NCBI GenBank assembly: GCA_034770075.1
Contig: CM068384.1
Location: forward strand, 92,344,720-92,408,719
Reading direction: 5' to 3'
Source: Aralia elata
Taxonomy: Eukaryota; Streptophyta; Magnoliopsida; Apiales; Araliaceae
DNA length: 64,000 bases
A program made the translations under genes and the position numbers. Positions 22,273-32,379 of this stretch are shown piece after piece (position 1 is the stretch's first letter; each line of letters starts with the position of its first letter). The notes under the pieces are model-generated. The model saw nothing but the letters and a program-made list of their open reading frames with translations, had not been told where the DNA came from and searched no databases.

Positions 22273-25086
22273 TGTAACGAATGCAATTTTTATGATTGAA
22301 TAAAAATATTTATTGAGTTATATAAATATTTTTATTAATTTATTGAGTTAAATGTGGGTATTTGTTGAATTTAATAATGTTAAATATTATTTAAATGTGA
22401 TTTGTTATGTTTATTCTAATTTAATTTAATGATTAAATTAGATGATGAAAAGGTTTATTTGAATAAATAATTTATTTGAATAAGAGAATTTATTTGGTAT
22501 TATTGTTATTTGTTAAATGAAATTATTATTTGAGTTAATTATATTTAATTGAATTTATTTAATAATAAGTTCAATTGAATTAAATGTGTGACATTTTAAA
22601 CTATATGTTATATTGGTTTATTAAAATAAATGAAAGGAGTTTTAATTTAGTTTTACCAAACAAGGTCTTATGATCTTTGTTTGGAAATAATGGGTTATTT
22701 TAATTGTGTTTTACCAAACAAGACATAAGAATAATAGGTTATCCTTAATTGCTTTGCCAAACAAGCCTTATGGCTTTTGAAATTTTATAACTGATGATAC
22801 GTTATTATTGTATTAAGTATCAGTTTTTATTTTAGTTTTTAATTTGCATCAGTTTTATTTTTTTTAAAAGGAAGTACGTCAGTTGAAAGAAAAGAAAAGA
22901 GAAGAACAGAGAGAAAAGAAGAAGAACATCAGAGTTTGAGAGAAAACAGAGAGCAGAGCTTGAGAATTTGAGAGTTGAGAGAAAAGAGAGAATTTGAGAG
23001 AGAAGCTTGGAGATTGGAGAAAGAATTTCCAAAACCAAGGAAGCTTAATCAAATTTCTAAGAATTTGAAGGTATAAACTATTTACTATGTTTTATTTTCT
23101 CTATATATGAATTTATATGCTAAATTCATGAATTACTTGGTTAAAAATGTTAGAACGCATGTGTTAGATGGTTATGTGATGATTATAGGTTAATTTGAAT
23201 GGTTAATTCATGAAAATATGTCTTTGAAATCAGTTTCTAGTTTTTTACAGAGTTTACTTCATGAATTGGATATATGTATGAAAATTGATGCTTAAATTAG
23301 TTGTTATTCGATAGATTAATAATTGTTTGTGATTGTATGATGAAAAACATGAGTAATGCAAAAAGAATTGTTTTAATTGGTTGAAAAATGAGTTTACAGA
23401 GTTTGATTTTATTAAAATGGTTAAAACTTGAATATTTGGTTTTAACAGTGAATTTTGGTTTAAATTGGTTAATCATGTGTTTTATAATGCTTAGATTGAT
23501 TAGAAACATGTTGGGTAAATGTTTTGTATCTTATATGATGTCTAGATATACTTAATTTGTTTTCTGGATGGTAGAATTCGGAAAATTTTGGCCAAATTTG
23601 GCCTAAGTTTTCACTGGTTCGCGAGCTGGGGAAGACGACAGTCAAGTCTATCGCCCCGGCGATAGAAATGAACTGATTTCTTCGCCCCAGCGACATCGTC
23701 GCCCCGGCGACAAAATAGTTAAGCAAAATGCCGCCCCGGCGATAGACTCGCCCCGACGACAATTTTGTTAAGATTTTCTCGCCCCGGCGAGAAACACTAC
23801 TGTTTTAAAAAAAAAAATTATTATTTTATTCTTGGAAGTTATGATGCATAATTAAACTTATTAATGTGACTAATGTATTACCAAGGTGGTTGCTAAACTA
23901 GTATTTGTTGACTATGGTATGCTAAATGAGATAAAGAGCAAGCCTTAAATGCTTTTAATTTTGTGACTAATTATGTTACAATTTTATAATTAAATGTTTA
24001 GGTTGTTTAAGGATCGTGAATTACTTAAATTTGTAATCTACGCTTGAGGCAAGTTTTCCTCCCTTAAACTTGAAAGTTATTTATAGCAAGTTCCTTATCT
24101 CAACTTATTACTTTTATGTTGAACAAGTTTTTTTTTTATCCTAAACTTGTTATTTCATTTAAAGCAAGTTTACTATCATTGAGCAAGAATATTTACCTTA
24201 GCTTATTGTTAATCAAGCAAGGTTACTATCATATACTTGAGCTTTACTTCAATCATTGATTGCTATTCAAACTTCAAATATAGTTCCTATTGAACAAACT
24301 CTATTGATGAATTAGACTAGCAAACCCTTATTGATTCAGCTAGTCCTTAGTTGATGTGCGTTTCAAAGACTTAGAATGTTTTCTATACTTGTTCCAAGCC
24401 AATTTTCTTTTTGGTATGGATTCAGACGATAAACTGAGATGAACAACCCTATTATAGGGGATTACTTACGCGACAGCGTTAAAATGTTTGTGCACAATAC
24501 ATTGTACAAAGGGCTGATCCCCCTGAGTACGAGATGTTGGTCCATAGTCTTTATGACTGTTAAAGGTTACAGTAGAAATACTTGTCAACCTAGGACATAG
24601 TTCGAGGTCTTGTGACCCTCAGATAAAATTTCTATATTTTGAAATCTATCTTTCCGTGAATCGAGCTTTCTAACGAACTCTTAGACTGTTATTCCTCATT
24701 TGAAATCCTTTTCATTTAAATATTGTTGTTATCATACTTGTGAGCAATTGTTTGCTCACTCTTGCACTAATCATTTCAGCTAAGCCCGAGAAGCAGGACG
24801 AGCCGTCCACCAGTAAGGGCAAGGGCAAGATGCAGAAATAGTTCTAGATTTATTAATTAATTGATGAACATTTGTACCAGACTTGTTTTAGATTTTTTTT
24901 ATATTCCGCATTTGATGTATTAAGGTTGTGGTGACCTGGGATTTTAATTATTGATGTAACCCGGTTTGGGAGATGATTAATTAAGTTTATTTTAATTGCT
25001 TAATTATGGGTAGTTAGATGTGAATGAATGGGATAGTGAACACCAAATCAGGGGGAAATTAAGTACCCAGATTTGGGGGTGTCACA
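22273..25086 (+). repeat. Tekay 3' LTR
   Basis: This 2814-bp copy of 12492-15304 ends GGGGTGTCACA, directly followed by the target duplication CATGC. By eye the only differences are CGGCGAC to CGACGAC near 23755 and one extra A in the A run near 23812. The hairpin cluster lies at 23648-23794. Confidence 0.92.
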
Positions 25087-25743
25087 CATGCGACGATACG
25101 CAAAAGTACCAAATGGGCATGTAAATGTGGTTTTCTCTTGATCCTCTGGAGCAATTGCAATCTGGAAATAACCTGAATAACCATCAAGAAAGCAATAGTA
25201 AGAATGACCAGCTAATCGTTCAAGCATTTGATCAATAAAAGGTAAAGGAAAATGGTCCTTGCGGGTCACAGCATTCAATTTTCTATAGTCAATACAAACC
25301 CTCCACCCATTTTGAACACGTGTAGAAATTAACTCGTCATTCTGGTTTTTCACAACAGTTATTCCAGTCTTTTTAGGCACTACTTGAACTGGGCTAACCC
25401 AACTACTATCCGAAATAGGGTAAATCACATCAACTTCAAGAAGTTTAAGAATTTCTTGTTTCACCACATCCATCATAGGTGGGTTCAATCTTCTTTGTGG
25501 TTGGCGTACAGGTTTCGCCTCCTCTTCAAGTAAGATTCGGTGCATGCATGTGGAAGGGCTAATGCCTTGAATGTCAGCAATCGTCCAACCAATAGCCTTT
25601 TTATGCTCTTGCAAAATCTGCACAAGTTTCTCTTCCTGTGATTCACTAAGTGAATTAGAGATGATCACTGGTAACGTTTTTCTTTCTCCAAGGAACACAT
25701 ATTTGAGATGACTAGGAAGAGGCTTCAAATCTAGAGTAGGTGC
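25087..25743 (-). pseudogene. pol: Athila-1 pol, 5' part: linker and first half of reverse transcriptase
   Basis: On the minus strand it starts after a TAG stop (25744-25746) and runs through KPLPSHLKYVFLGE, GWTIADIQGISPSTCMHRIL and WRVCIDYRKLNAVTRKDHF, to the RT stretch ending FAYRRM. There the Tekay LTR begins; the remainder lies at 10234-12491. It is in the same frame as the gag-pro parts upstream. Sister Athila copies have CAG where this one has TAG. Confidence 0.9.
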
Positions 25744-27096
25744 CTACAACACAGATGGTAGAGACTTTTTGTCAGAGATTGGCAAATTCATATAAAAAAT
25801 ATTACCTATCTTCGGATTTTCATTTAGAGTTGCCACAATCTCTTGCAATTCTGTGTTCAAGGTTGATTTCGCACTCTCCTCGTCAATGTTCTTACTAAGT
25901 GCAATCTCCAAGGCATCTTCTCCATCAAGTTCAAAGGCATCCTGTGCTAAAGAGTCAATCACATCAATAGAATAGATAGAGTTATCGTCACTAGGATATC
26001 GCATGGCATCATAAATATTAAACTTGACAACTTCGCCATCAAATTCCATTGACAATGTACCACTATGAACATCAATTTTTGTCTTGGATGTCTTTAAAAA
26101 TGGTCTTCCTAACAAAATAGGTGCATATTGATCACCGTTTTCCATATCAAGCACATAAAAATCTGTAGGAAAAATCAATTCATTGACTTGCACAAGAACA
26201 TCCTCAATTACACCTCTAGGATAAGCATTAGATCTATCAGCCAATTGAATTACTGTACCAGTTTTACTCAAAGGTTCAAGTGACAAAGAAGCATATATAG
26301 AATATGGCATGACATTAATAGATGCTCCTAAATCTAACATGGCTTTTTCAAATCTAGTGCTTCCTATTGTGCAAGGAATAGTGAACATACCCGGATCTTG
26401 ACACTTAGTAGGGAGTTTTCTTTGAATAACAGCTGAGACATTTTTCCCTACTTTTACTTTTTCATATCTTTTAAGTTCCTGCTTCCTCTTATGGGTACAC
26501 AATTCTTTCAAAAATTTAGCATAACTAGGTACTTGTTTGATAGCATCTAACAATGGAATATTTACCTCGCATCTACGGAAAGTCTCATACAAATCTGAAT
26601 ATTTATCAATTTTCCTGTTTTCAGTTAAAGCATAAGGAAAAGGGGGTACAGGTTTATATTCAGAGAGAGGAGGAAATTTACGCTTCGGTGCACCTTCATC
26701 ACCTTCATCTCCACTGTCTGTGTTACCGCTATTTGTTTCTTCTTTACCCTCATCTACATTGATTTTCTCCTTTGGTGTAGGTACTGACTTTTCAGGAATT
26801 TCTAACTCTCTATCATTTCTTAAAGTGATGGCGCTTGCATTCTCTTTTGGATTTACCACTGTTTGAGAGGGTAATTTTCCTGAACATTGCGCCTCCAAGC
26901 GACTGATTGCAGTTGCCATTTGTCCCACTTGTGTATCCAAATTCTGAATACTTGCCCTTGTTTCCTGTTGAAATTGCAAAGTGTTAGTGGCAAGAGATTT
27001 AACAATATCTTCTAAAGACATACTAGAGTTAGAAGATTGGCCCCGTTGTTGTTGTCTAGGATAAGGTTGCTTGTATTGCTGAAAATTTGGGGCATT
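25744..27096 (-). pseudogene. Athila-1 gag C-terminus and protease
   Basis: It runs on the minus strand from just after a TAA stop to a TAG stop. The first ATG of the open stretch gives MSLEDIVKSLATNT, which corresponds to an internal Gag position in Athila-2, not a true start. A Q/E-rich helix region is followed by GKLPSQTVVNPKENASAITL, an acidic linker and the protease. In the active-site motif LDLGASINVMP, LGA replaces the usual SGA; Athila copies here share it. The flap and C-terminal part include ILLGRPFLKTSKTKIDVH. It was translated as part of one Gag-Pro-Pol frame. Confidence 0.88.
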
Positions 27097-28179
27097 TTAA
27101 TTTGCAGGCTGATTTGCTTGAGGATTCCCATAGCTGAAATTAGGATGATCCCTCCATCCAGGATTATACGTGTTTGAATAAGGATCATATTTTCTTTGGG
27201 GTTGTCCAGGAAATCCTCCTACTGCATTTATTTGTTCAAAGGACTCCTCTTGAAGTGTTGGGCACATATCTGTTGGATGTCCTACTACCGCACAAATTCC
27301 GCAAGCTTTCACCTGTTGTGGATTACCTACAGCCATTTGACGAACAAGAGATGTTAGACTCGCAATTTGATGTTCAATTGAAGAAATTTGTACCTCACTA
27401 GCATTCCTAGGTGCAAAATCCAGTCTACTGCCAAATTGCTGAGAGTTAGCCGCCATATTCGCAATAAGATTCCTTGCAGCCTCAGGAGTTTTATCCACCA
27501 AGGCTCCTCCACTCACAGCATCGATCATGCTTCTATCGGTAGAAGTAAGTCCTTCATAAAAGTATTGAATGAGAAGTTGTTCACTTATTTGATGATGGGG
27601 GCAACTTGCACACAATTTCTTGAAGCGTTCCCAATATTCATGCAAAGATTCTCCATTATTCTGCCTCACGCCACAAATTGACTTCCGAATGTTGGCTGCT
27701 CGTGAAGCGAGAAAATATTTCTCCAGGAACAATCTTTTCATCCCTTCCCATGTTGTGATACTCCCGGAGGGTAGATAGTAGAGCCAATCCTTTGCCAAAT
27801 CCTTTAGAGAAAACGGAAAGGCTCTCAATTTGATTTGCTCCTCGGTCACTCCGGTCGGTTTCATACTTGTGCATACCACATGAAATTCCTTCAAGTGTTT
27901 ATGTGGATCTTCACCTGCCAAACCATGAAAAGTAGGGAGAAGATGTATTAGTCCAGATTTCAATTCAAATTGAATATTATTATCAAGATTAGGAAAAGTT
28001 ATGCATAATGGTTGTTGATCCAAGTTCGGAGTTGCAAGCTCTTTCAAAGTTCGATTCGTTGCCATAACCTCCTTCTTTTCAAAATTTCTCCGAGCTTCCT
28101 TCCTTAATCTGCGAATAGTTTTCTCTATCTCTGGATCACACTTTAAATCACCTTGATTAGTAGATCGAGTTTCGGGCAT
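27097..28179 (-). pseudogene. gag: Athila-1 gag, N-terminal part
   Basis: I start at the ATG at 28179, near the primer-binding site. Gag capsid features are FHGLAGEDPHKHLKEF, FPFSLKDLAKDWLYYLPSG, YWERFKKLCASCPHHQ and TPEAARNLIANMAANS. A zinc knuckle CGICAVVGHPTDMC (CX2CX4HX4C) is intact near residue 290. A TAA stop at 27097-27099 ends this part after 360 residues, and the same frame continues downstream as protease. The order and motifs match Athila-2 and Athila-3 in this window, but the sequence is clearly diverged, so it belongs to another subfamily. Confidence 0.9.
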
Positions 28180-28242
28180 AAACAATCAAGGAAATTCAAA
28201 TAAAATAAGGATAACAAAAATATAAAAACAAACTAAAATCAT

Positions 28243-28260
28243 TCCCCGGCAACGGCGCCA
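28243..28260 (-). promoter_or_regulatory. Athila-1 primer-binding site (tRNA-Asp)
   Basis: The plus strand reads TCCCCGGCAACGGCGCCA, so the minus strand carries TGGCGCCGTTGCCGGGGA, complementary to the 3' end of plant tRNA-Asp(GTC). It lies five bases inside the 5' LTR end. Confidence 0.9.
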
Positions 28261-28265
28261 AAATT

Positions 28266-29527
28266 TGGTGTGCTGTCGCAGGCAACCAAAAATAAAACCT
28301 TGCTGCGAAAAATATTTATGTAGTAGTGTAAGCAAGAGTCGATCCCACAGAGAATGATTAATCTATTTTTATATTTTGTATACCAGAAAAGGAGGTTTTG
28401 AATGTTATTATTAAAGTAAACTAAAAATAATGCAAGATAATTTATTAAAGTAAATCAGAGAAAACAAACTTTGGATTAAATCAACTTCCACCTCAGAAAC
28501 TTACACTGATCATTGACTCAAGCATAATCAATTAATATTTTGAATATTCACCGTTAGAATCAACTCACCATTCTGAATTATTCCGTGTCTTTCCTTAATT
28601 TTAGTTAGATAGAAACAAGCGGTCTAAATAACCCTAACTACTAAACAACTTCAGACAAGCGCTAAAAGTTTAATCTAGTAGATGCTTTAAGAATTAGAAA
28701 AACCGATGAAGCTAAACAACACAAGCACAAGCGGTTGCATTTAATTTAGTTGAGTATTCTCCCTAAGATATAATAATCTCGTGATCTGCAGTCAATTATT
28801 AACCTTAGTTGCTTCACAAATTAGAGTGACCAAACAATTACGGATTTGATATCTAATTTAGCAGTAGATTTCAACACTTAATAAACTAGTATGCATCCTA
28901 GCAATTAAATATATCAATCATAGAATTCAAGCACAGAAGAATAATCAATACTCAAAATAATAATTGAACAATTAAAATCAATTAGATCTCACAGTGTAAT
29001 AATCTGAGGCTTCCGTCTCCTTAATCCAAGAATAAGAATTTAGTTACACATGACTATGCAAACACCAAAGAATAATAGAGAGAAAAGTTTGTAGACAAGT
29101 CCCTAAACTCTCTTGGTAATCCTCTATTTATAGGCATAAGACATTAATTCTTTTCCATGTAGGTTTCAACTTCCTAGTGGCAATCAACTTCCTTCAAAAA
29201 GATCTTCTAGATAGATTTTCCTTTCCTTCATTGGATTTGACTTGCTCACCAAGATTGTTCCACCTCTTTCCTTCTCCTTTTATTTCTTTCCTTCCATGAA
29301 TAGAATCAATAAATATTGCTTGATAACCAAGATATTGACTTTAAAATATTTAATCCTACAAAATAAAATAAAATATATTAATTAAATAAACTAATATAAT
29401 TAAAAAGGAAAAACATTTAATTGCACCTTAAATAAAAATATAAGAATAATGAGTGTATTTAGGCACAAAATAAATACAAAAGATTAAGTATTAACGGATA
29501 AAAATATAACATATTTTATTCTCATCA
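28266..29527 (-). repeat. Athila-1 5' LTR
   Basis: This 1262-bp LTR is followed by CTGCC (29528-29532). On the plus strand it starts TGGTGTGCTGTCGC and ends TTATTCTCATCA. The minus-strand TATA box is the complement of TATTTATA at 29125-29132. Confidence 0.87.
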
Positions 29528-29532
29528 CTGCC

Positions 29533-29900
29533 TCACCCGTGCGCGCGCCCGCACGCCCGCACGCCCGCGCCTGCTGGCCGCCGCCCGCACGCCCTGTCGA
29601 GCTGGCTGCCGAGAAATTGTTGCACCCGCGCGCGCGCCCGCACGGTCAGGCGTGCGTCCGCACGCCAGCGCCTGTTGGCCTCCCGTCTGCCTGCATGCCC
29701 TTTCGAGCTGGCTACCGAGAGAATGCTGCACCCGCGCGCGCGCCCGCACGGTCAGGCGTGCGCCCGCACGCCCGTGTCTATTGGCCGCCCGTCTACCTGC
29801 ATGTCCTGCCGAGTCCGCCCGCGCGCGCCCGCCTGCTGGCGCCTACCGGGTGTCAGCGCCCAGTGCCAACGCCGTGCGGCACACCGCCCGACGCCGTGCA
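29533..29900. repeat. GC-rich ~105-bp tandem repeat in the split solo LTR
   Basis: Three to four diverged units each contain CCCGCGCGCGCGCCCGCACG, then GGTCAGGCGTGCG, then a TTGGCC...CCTGCATG part. The stretch is very rich in CpG and stands out from the AT-rich surroundings. The open frames found here on both strands reflect absence of AT-rich stops, not genes. A shorter related GC-rich piece lies at 7620-7690, the part of the same LTR left of Athila-1. Confidence 0.7.
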
Positions 29901-30373
29901 CGCAATTCAATGCCGTGCACGCTCAACTTCCAATTCTCATCAAATTAAACTCTGAGCATCATCAAACAATAATTTTCACTGTAATGTCATTCGGGCACGG
30001 AAATCCAAGCATGGGCTTGCCCTTGTGGCTTGGTCGACGCCGAACGTCGTGCACGCCCAACTACCAAATGTCAACAATTTACGCACCGAGCATTGCCAAG
30101 CATTGATTTCCTTTGTTCTACTAATCGGGCACAGGCGTCAAAGCCTGGACAATGAGTCAATTCAACCAGCGAACCGATCGGTCTTTATTTCCATTCCTAC
30201 AACCATAATAAAAATGCATCAAAGCAACAGAAAACATATAAAAATAACTAAAAACTAATTTATCACGCAATACCATAAAATTAGCTGAAAACCACATAAA
30301 AGTCCCAAAAACTAACAAAATGTCAAGGTCAAAGGTACCCAAATTGTGTGTATAAAACACCCTCATCATGGCT

Positions 30374-30844
30374 TAAAGGCTTGAAGACACTTGTTGGCAG
30401 TTATCAGTCATGGGTAATTTCGGGGAACTGCCACCCTTTTGTTGGAAGCACCTTAGTGGTGCAAACCTCTTGCAGTTGGGGGTGTCAACTGACCATCAGG
30501 ATATAAATAGCCAGTGCTTGGTGCACGGAAATAAGTATGCTAAAGAGCAGAAAAGAGTGATAGCTTGGTGCGTCTTTTGTGTATTGTAAGCCTTTGGGCA
30601 AATTCCTAGTTTATTGAAGGTGCAATAAAAGGTTGGGCATTTAGCCTGTAAATTCATGTGTTGTCCATTATTTGCTTACATGCTATATATTCCTAATCAG
30701 TATACATATAACTGAGTGTATGTGTGTGCTGTTAAGTCTAAACAATGCGTTGAAGTGCTGTGCAGGGTTGGCTGACTGGTTATGCGAGACAGACCAGGCC
30801 ATCACAAGGCGAAATTTTTTGGGGTAAACCTCAACCTTGTGACA
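30374..30844 (+). repeat. TR-GAG LTR2', right part
   Basis: This continues LTR2' after the nested insertion, with TATAAATA near 30503, a poly(A) signal AATAAA near 30626 and the end TTGTGACA at 30844. A primer-binding site variant TGGTATCGGAGCG follows at 30847. Confidence 0.8.
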
Positions 30845-30942
30845 ATTGGTATCGGAGCGTGGTTTCAATCGGTGGAATCACTTTAAATTTTGTTGGGGCA
30901 AAATTCCGTTGGCTAGGTTGTTGTAGAAAAATCTGAGGGCAG

Positions 30943-32078
30943 ATGGCGAATACAAATTAGAAGGCTGAATTATAGGAGCGTGTGCAGCGGCTTGAAGGAT
31001 ATGTGGGCGAGGCTCGTTTGGGGGAAAATGGCTCGTTGTCAAACCAGGACAGGGCATTGAGTGCTGATCTGTAGAATGCACAAGGTCACATCACGGACAG
31101 TGATCATGCAATAGGGGAAAACATCAATAAGCTGTCAGCGGAGATTGAGCGATTGACAACCATTGGTGAAAAGTTGGAAGCGGCTTTCAACAAATTTGAT
31201 GGGGAAATTACACTCATTAAGTGGGAAATGTTGCATACTAGTGGGACGAAAACTACTATGGTGCAGCAGAAAACGAGAATTCCCGAACCAAAGCCTTTGG
31301 AGGGGAACGTAGTGCCAAGGAGTTGGAGAATCTTCTGTGGGACATGGAGCAGTACTTTAAAACTGCCCATATTCGGGAGGCTGAGATGGTGGACATCACC
31401 AGCATGTATCTGACTGGTGACGCCAAGTTATGGTGGCGTACAAGGGTTGGGGATGAAACCCGTGCTATTGTGACAACATCGGCTGACTTGAAGAAGGAAT
31501 TAAAGGGGCAATTCCTGCCTGCAAATTCGAGTTGTCAAGCGAGGGAGGCATTGAAACGCCTAAAGCACGATGGTACTGTGCTGGAGTATGTGAAAATTTT
31601 CACATCATTGTTGTTGGATATCAAGGGAATGTCGGAGGAGGACAAGGTATTCAACTTCATTGCGGGTTTACAGCCTTGGGCGCAGGCGGAATTGCGACGC
31701 CAGGGTGTAAAGGACTTTCAGTCAGCGGTGACTGCAACTGACAGTCTTGTGGACATGCTGCTTGATAAGGCTGATCAGGGAGGAAACAAATCCAAGAAGG
31801 CAGACAAGGGTCGTGCAGCTAAAAATCTGGGTGAGGGATTGTGAAAAGGCAAACAAGTTGCAGATGATGGGCAGAAAAACAAGGGGCAGTCCAAGGTGGG
31901 CGGCTGCTTTATCTGTAGTGGGCCATATTTTGCACGAGATTGCCCAAAGAAGGTAAAATTAACAGCATTGATTGCTGATGAAGATCATGAGGGGTTTGAT
32001 TCGGGTGCAGAGGCAAGCCTCAACGTGGTTAGAGTTGACAGCATGCAGGTGTTGGGGCCTGCATGTGACAAAAGATAA
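30943..32078 (+). pseudogene. gag: TR-GAG gag, copy 1
   Basis: The frame of about 379 codons starts at ATG 30943. The N-terminal third is broken by TAG stops at 30958, 30973 and 31072 and by loss of one base near 31287 (relative to copy 2). The core from 31323 carries a retrotransposon Gag domain with LWDMEQYFKTAHI, LTGDAKLWWRTR, QFLPANSSCQAREAL and DKVFNFIAGLQPWAQAEL. A TGA lies at 31842. The C-terminus has a knuckle-like CFICSGPYFARDC in which the usual histidine is tyrosine. After the stop at 32076-32078 there is no protease or RT. Gag-only content suggests dependence on enzymes made by other Ty3/gypsy elements. Confidence 0.85.
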
Positions 32079-32250
32079 ATTGTTGTTGTGTGTTATTCTT
32101 GGTGTGGGAGATGCCAAGTTCAGCACGTAAAAGTTAAGACATCAGACGGACTTGATGGCTTAGTGGGAAAAATCTCCTTGGTTTAACAAATTGAAGGGCT
32201 GCTCAGAGAAGTTTCGACGAGGGCGTCGAATTCTTCAAGTGGGGGTGGTT
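32079..32250 (+). promoter_or_regulatory. TR-GAG 3' untranslated region with polypurine tract
   Basis: There is no ORF. It ends with AAGTGGGGGTGGTT (32237-32250) immediately before the TGTTAG of LTR3, the expected place for a plus-strand primer. Confidence 0.7.
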
Positions 32251-32379
32251 TGTTAGACCCTTGTTAACTTGACACTCAGATTGTGCGGTAGTGTGCGACA
32301 GATGGGCGCGGCGTGCGGCAGATGCGCGTAACGTGTGGCAGATTTGGGCTGGTCAAAAAAAGTGGCAGATCCAGGGGAT
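32251..32379 (+). repeat. TR-GAG LTR3, left fragment
   Basis: This is the first 129 bp of an LTR, with three minisatellite units. It is cut by the Athila-2 LTR starting at 32380 and resumes near 48404, with about 500 bp of LTR missing. Confidence 0.8.

Larger units (their letters stand above)
12492..25086 (+). mobile_element. Tekay-clade chromovirus (Ty3/gypsy), TSD CATGC
   Basis: This element of 12,595 bp has LTRs of 2813 and 2814 bp and target duplications CATGC at 12487-12491 and 25087-25091. Internal order is iMet primer-binding site, an extra coiled-coil ORF, gag with three zinc knuckles, protease, reverse transcriptase/RNase H, integrase with a C-terminal chromodomain, then a polypurine tract. 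The chromodomain and the long LTRs fit the Tekay (Del) clade of chromoviruses. Two single-base frame changes and a CACTA insertion break pol. The LTRs are almost identical, so insertion is recent. Confidence 0.92.
7692..29527 (-). mobile_element. Athila-1: Ty3/gypsy Athila retrotransposon, minus strand, TSD CTGCC
   Basis: LTRs lie at 7692-8967 (3' LTR) and 28266-29527 (5' LTR). The duplication CTGCC is found at 7687-7691 and 29528-29532. A tRNA-Asp primer-binding site (28243-28260) and a polypurine tract (8968-8983) bound the internal region. A single gag-pro-pol frame runs on the minus strand from 28179 to 10234. It has two in-frame stops, and the Tekay insertion at 12492-25086 interrupts the reverse transcriptase. 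Removing the 12,600 inserted and duplicated bases keeps the reading frame. No env-like ORF is seen between pol and the 3' LTR. Confidence 0.9.
6391..30368 (-). mobile_element. Reverse-oriented solo LTR of an Athila/Tat-like family, split by Athila-1, TSD TGGCT
   Basis: The left part 6391-7691 starts TGTTGGTCGATTTAGC and the right part 29533-30368 ends CACCCTCATCA. Read on the minus strand, the LTR begins TGATGAGGG and ends ...GACCAACA. TGGCT flanks it at 6386-6390 and 30369-30373. Joined length is about 2.1 kb. No primer-binding site or polypurine tract lies next to either end, so it is a solo LTR. Near 6468 the phrase GTCGAACCCACAGGGAATT resembles the corresponding part of the Athila-1 LTR (GTCGATCCCACAGAGAATG), which suggests a related family. 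The middle, 7692-29532, is a later insertion. Confidence 0.8.

Noticed and set aside
29525..30106. Overlapping proline/arginine/alanine-rich ORFs in the GC-rich stretch
   Set aside because: Long frames appear on both strands only because AT-rich stop codons are scarce there; the sequence is a tandem repeat inside an LTR.
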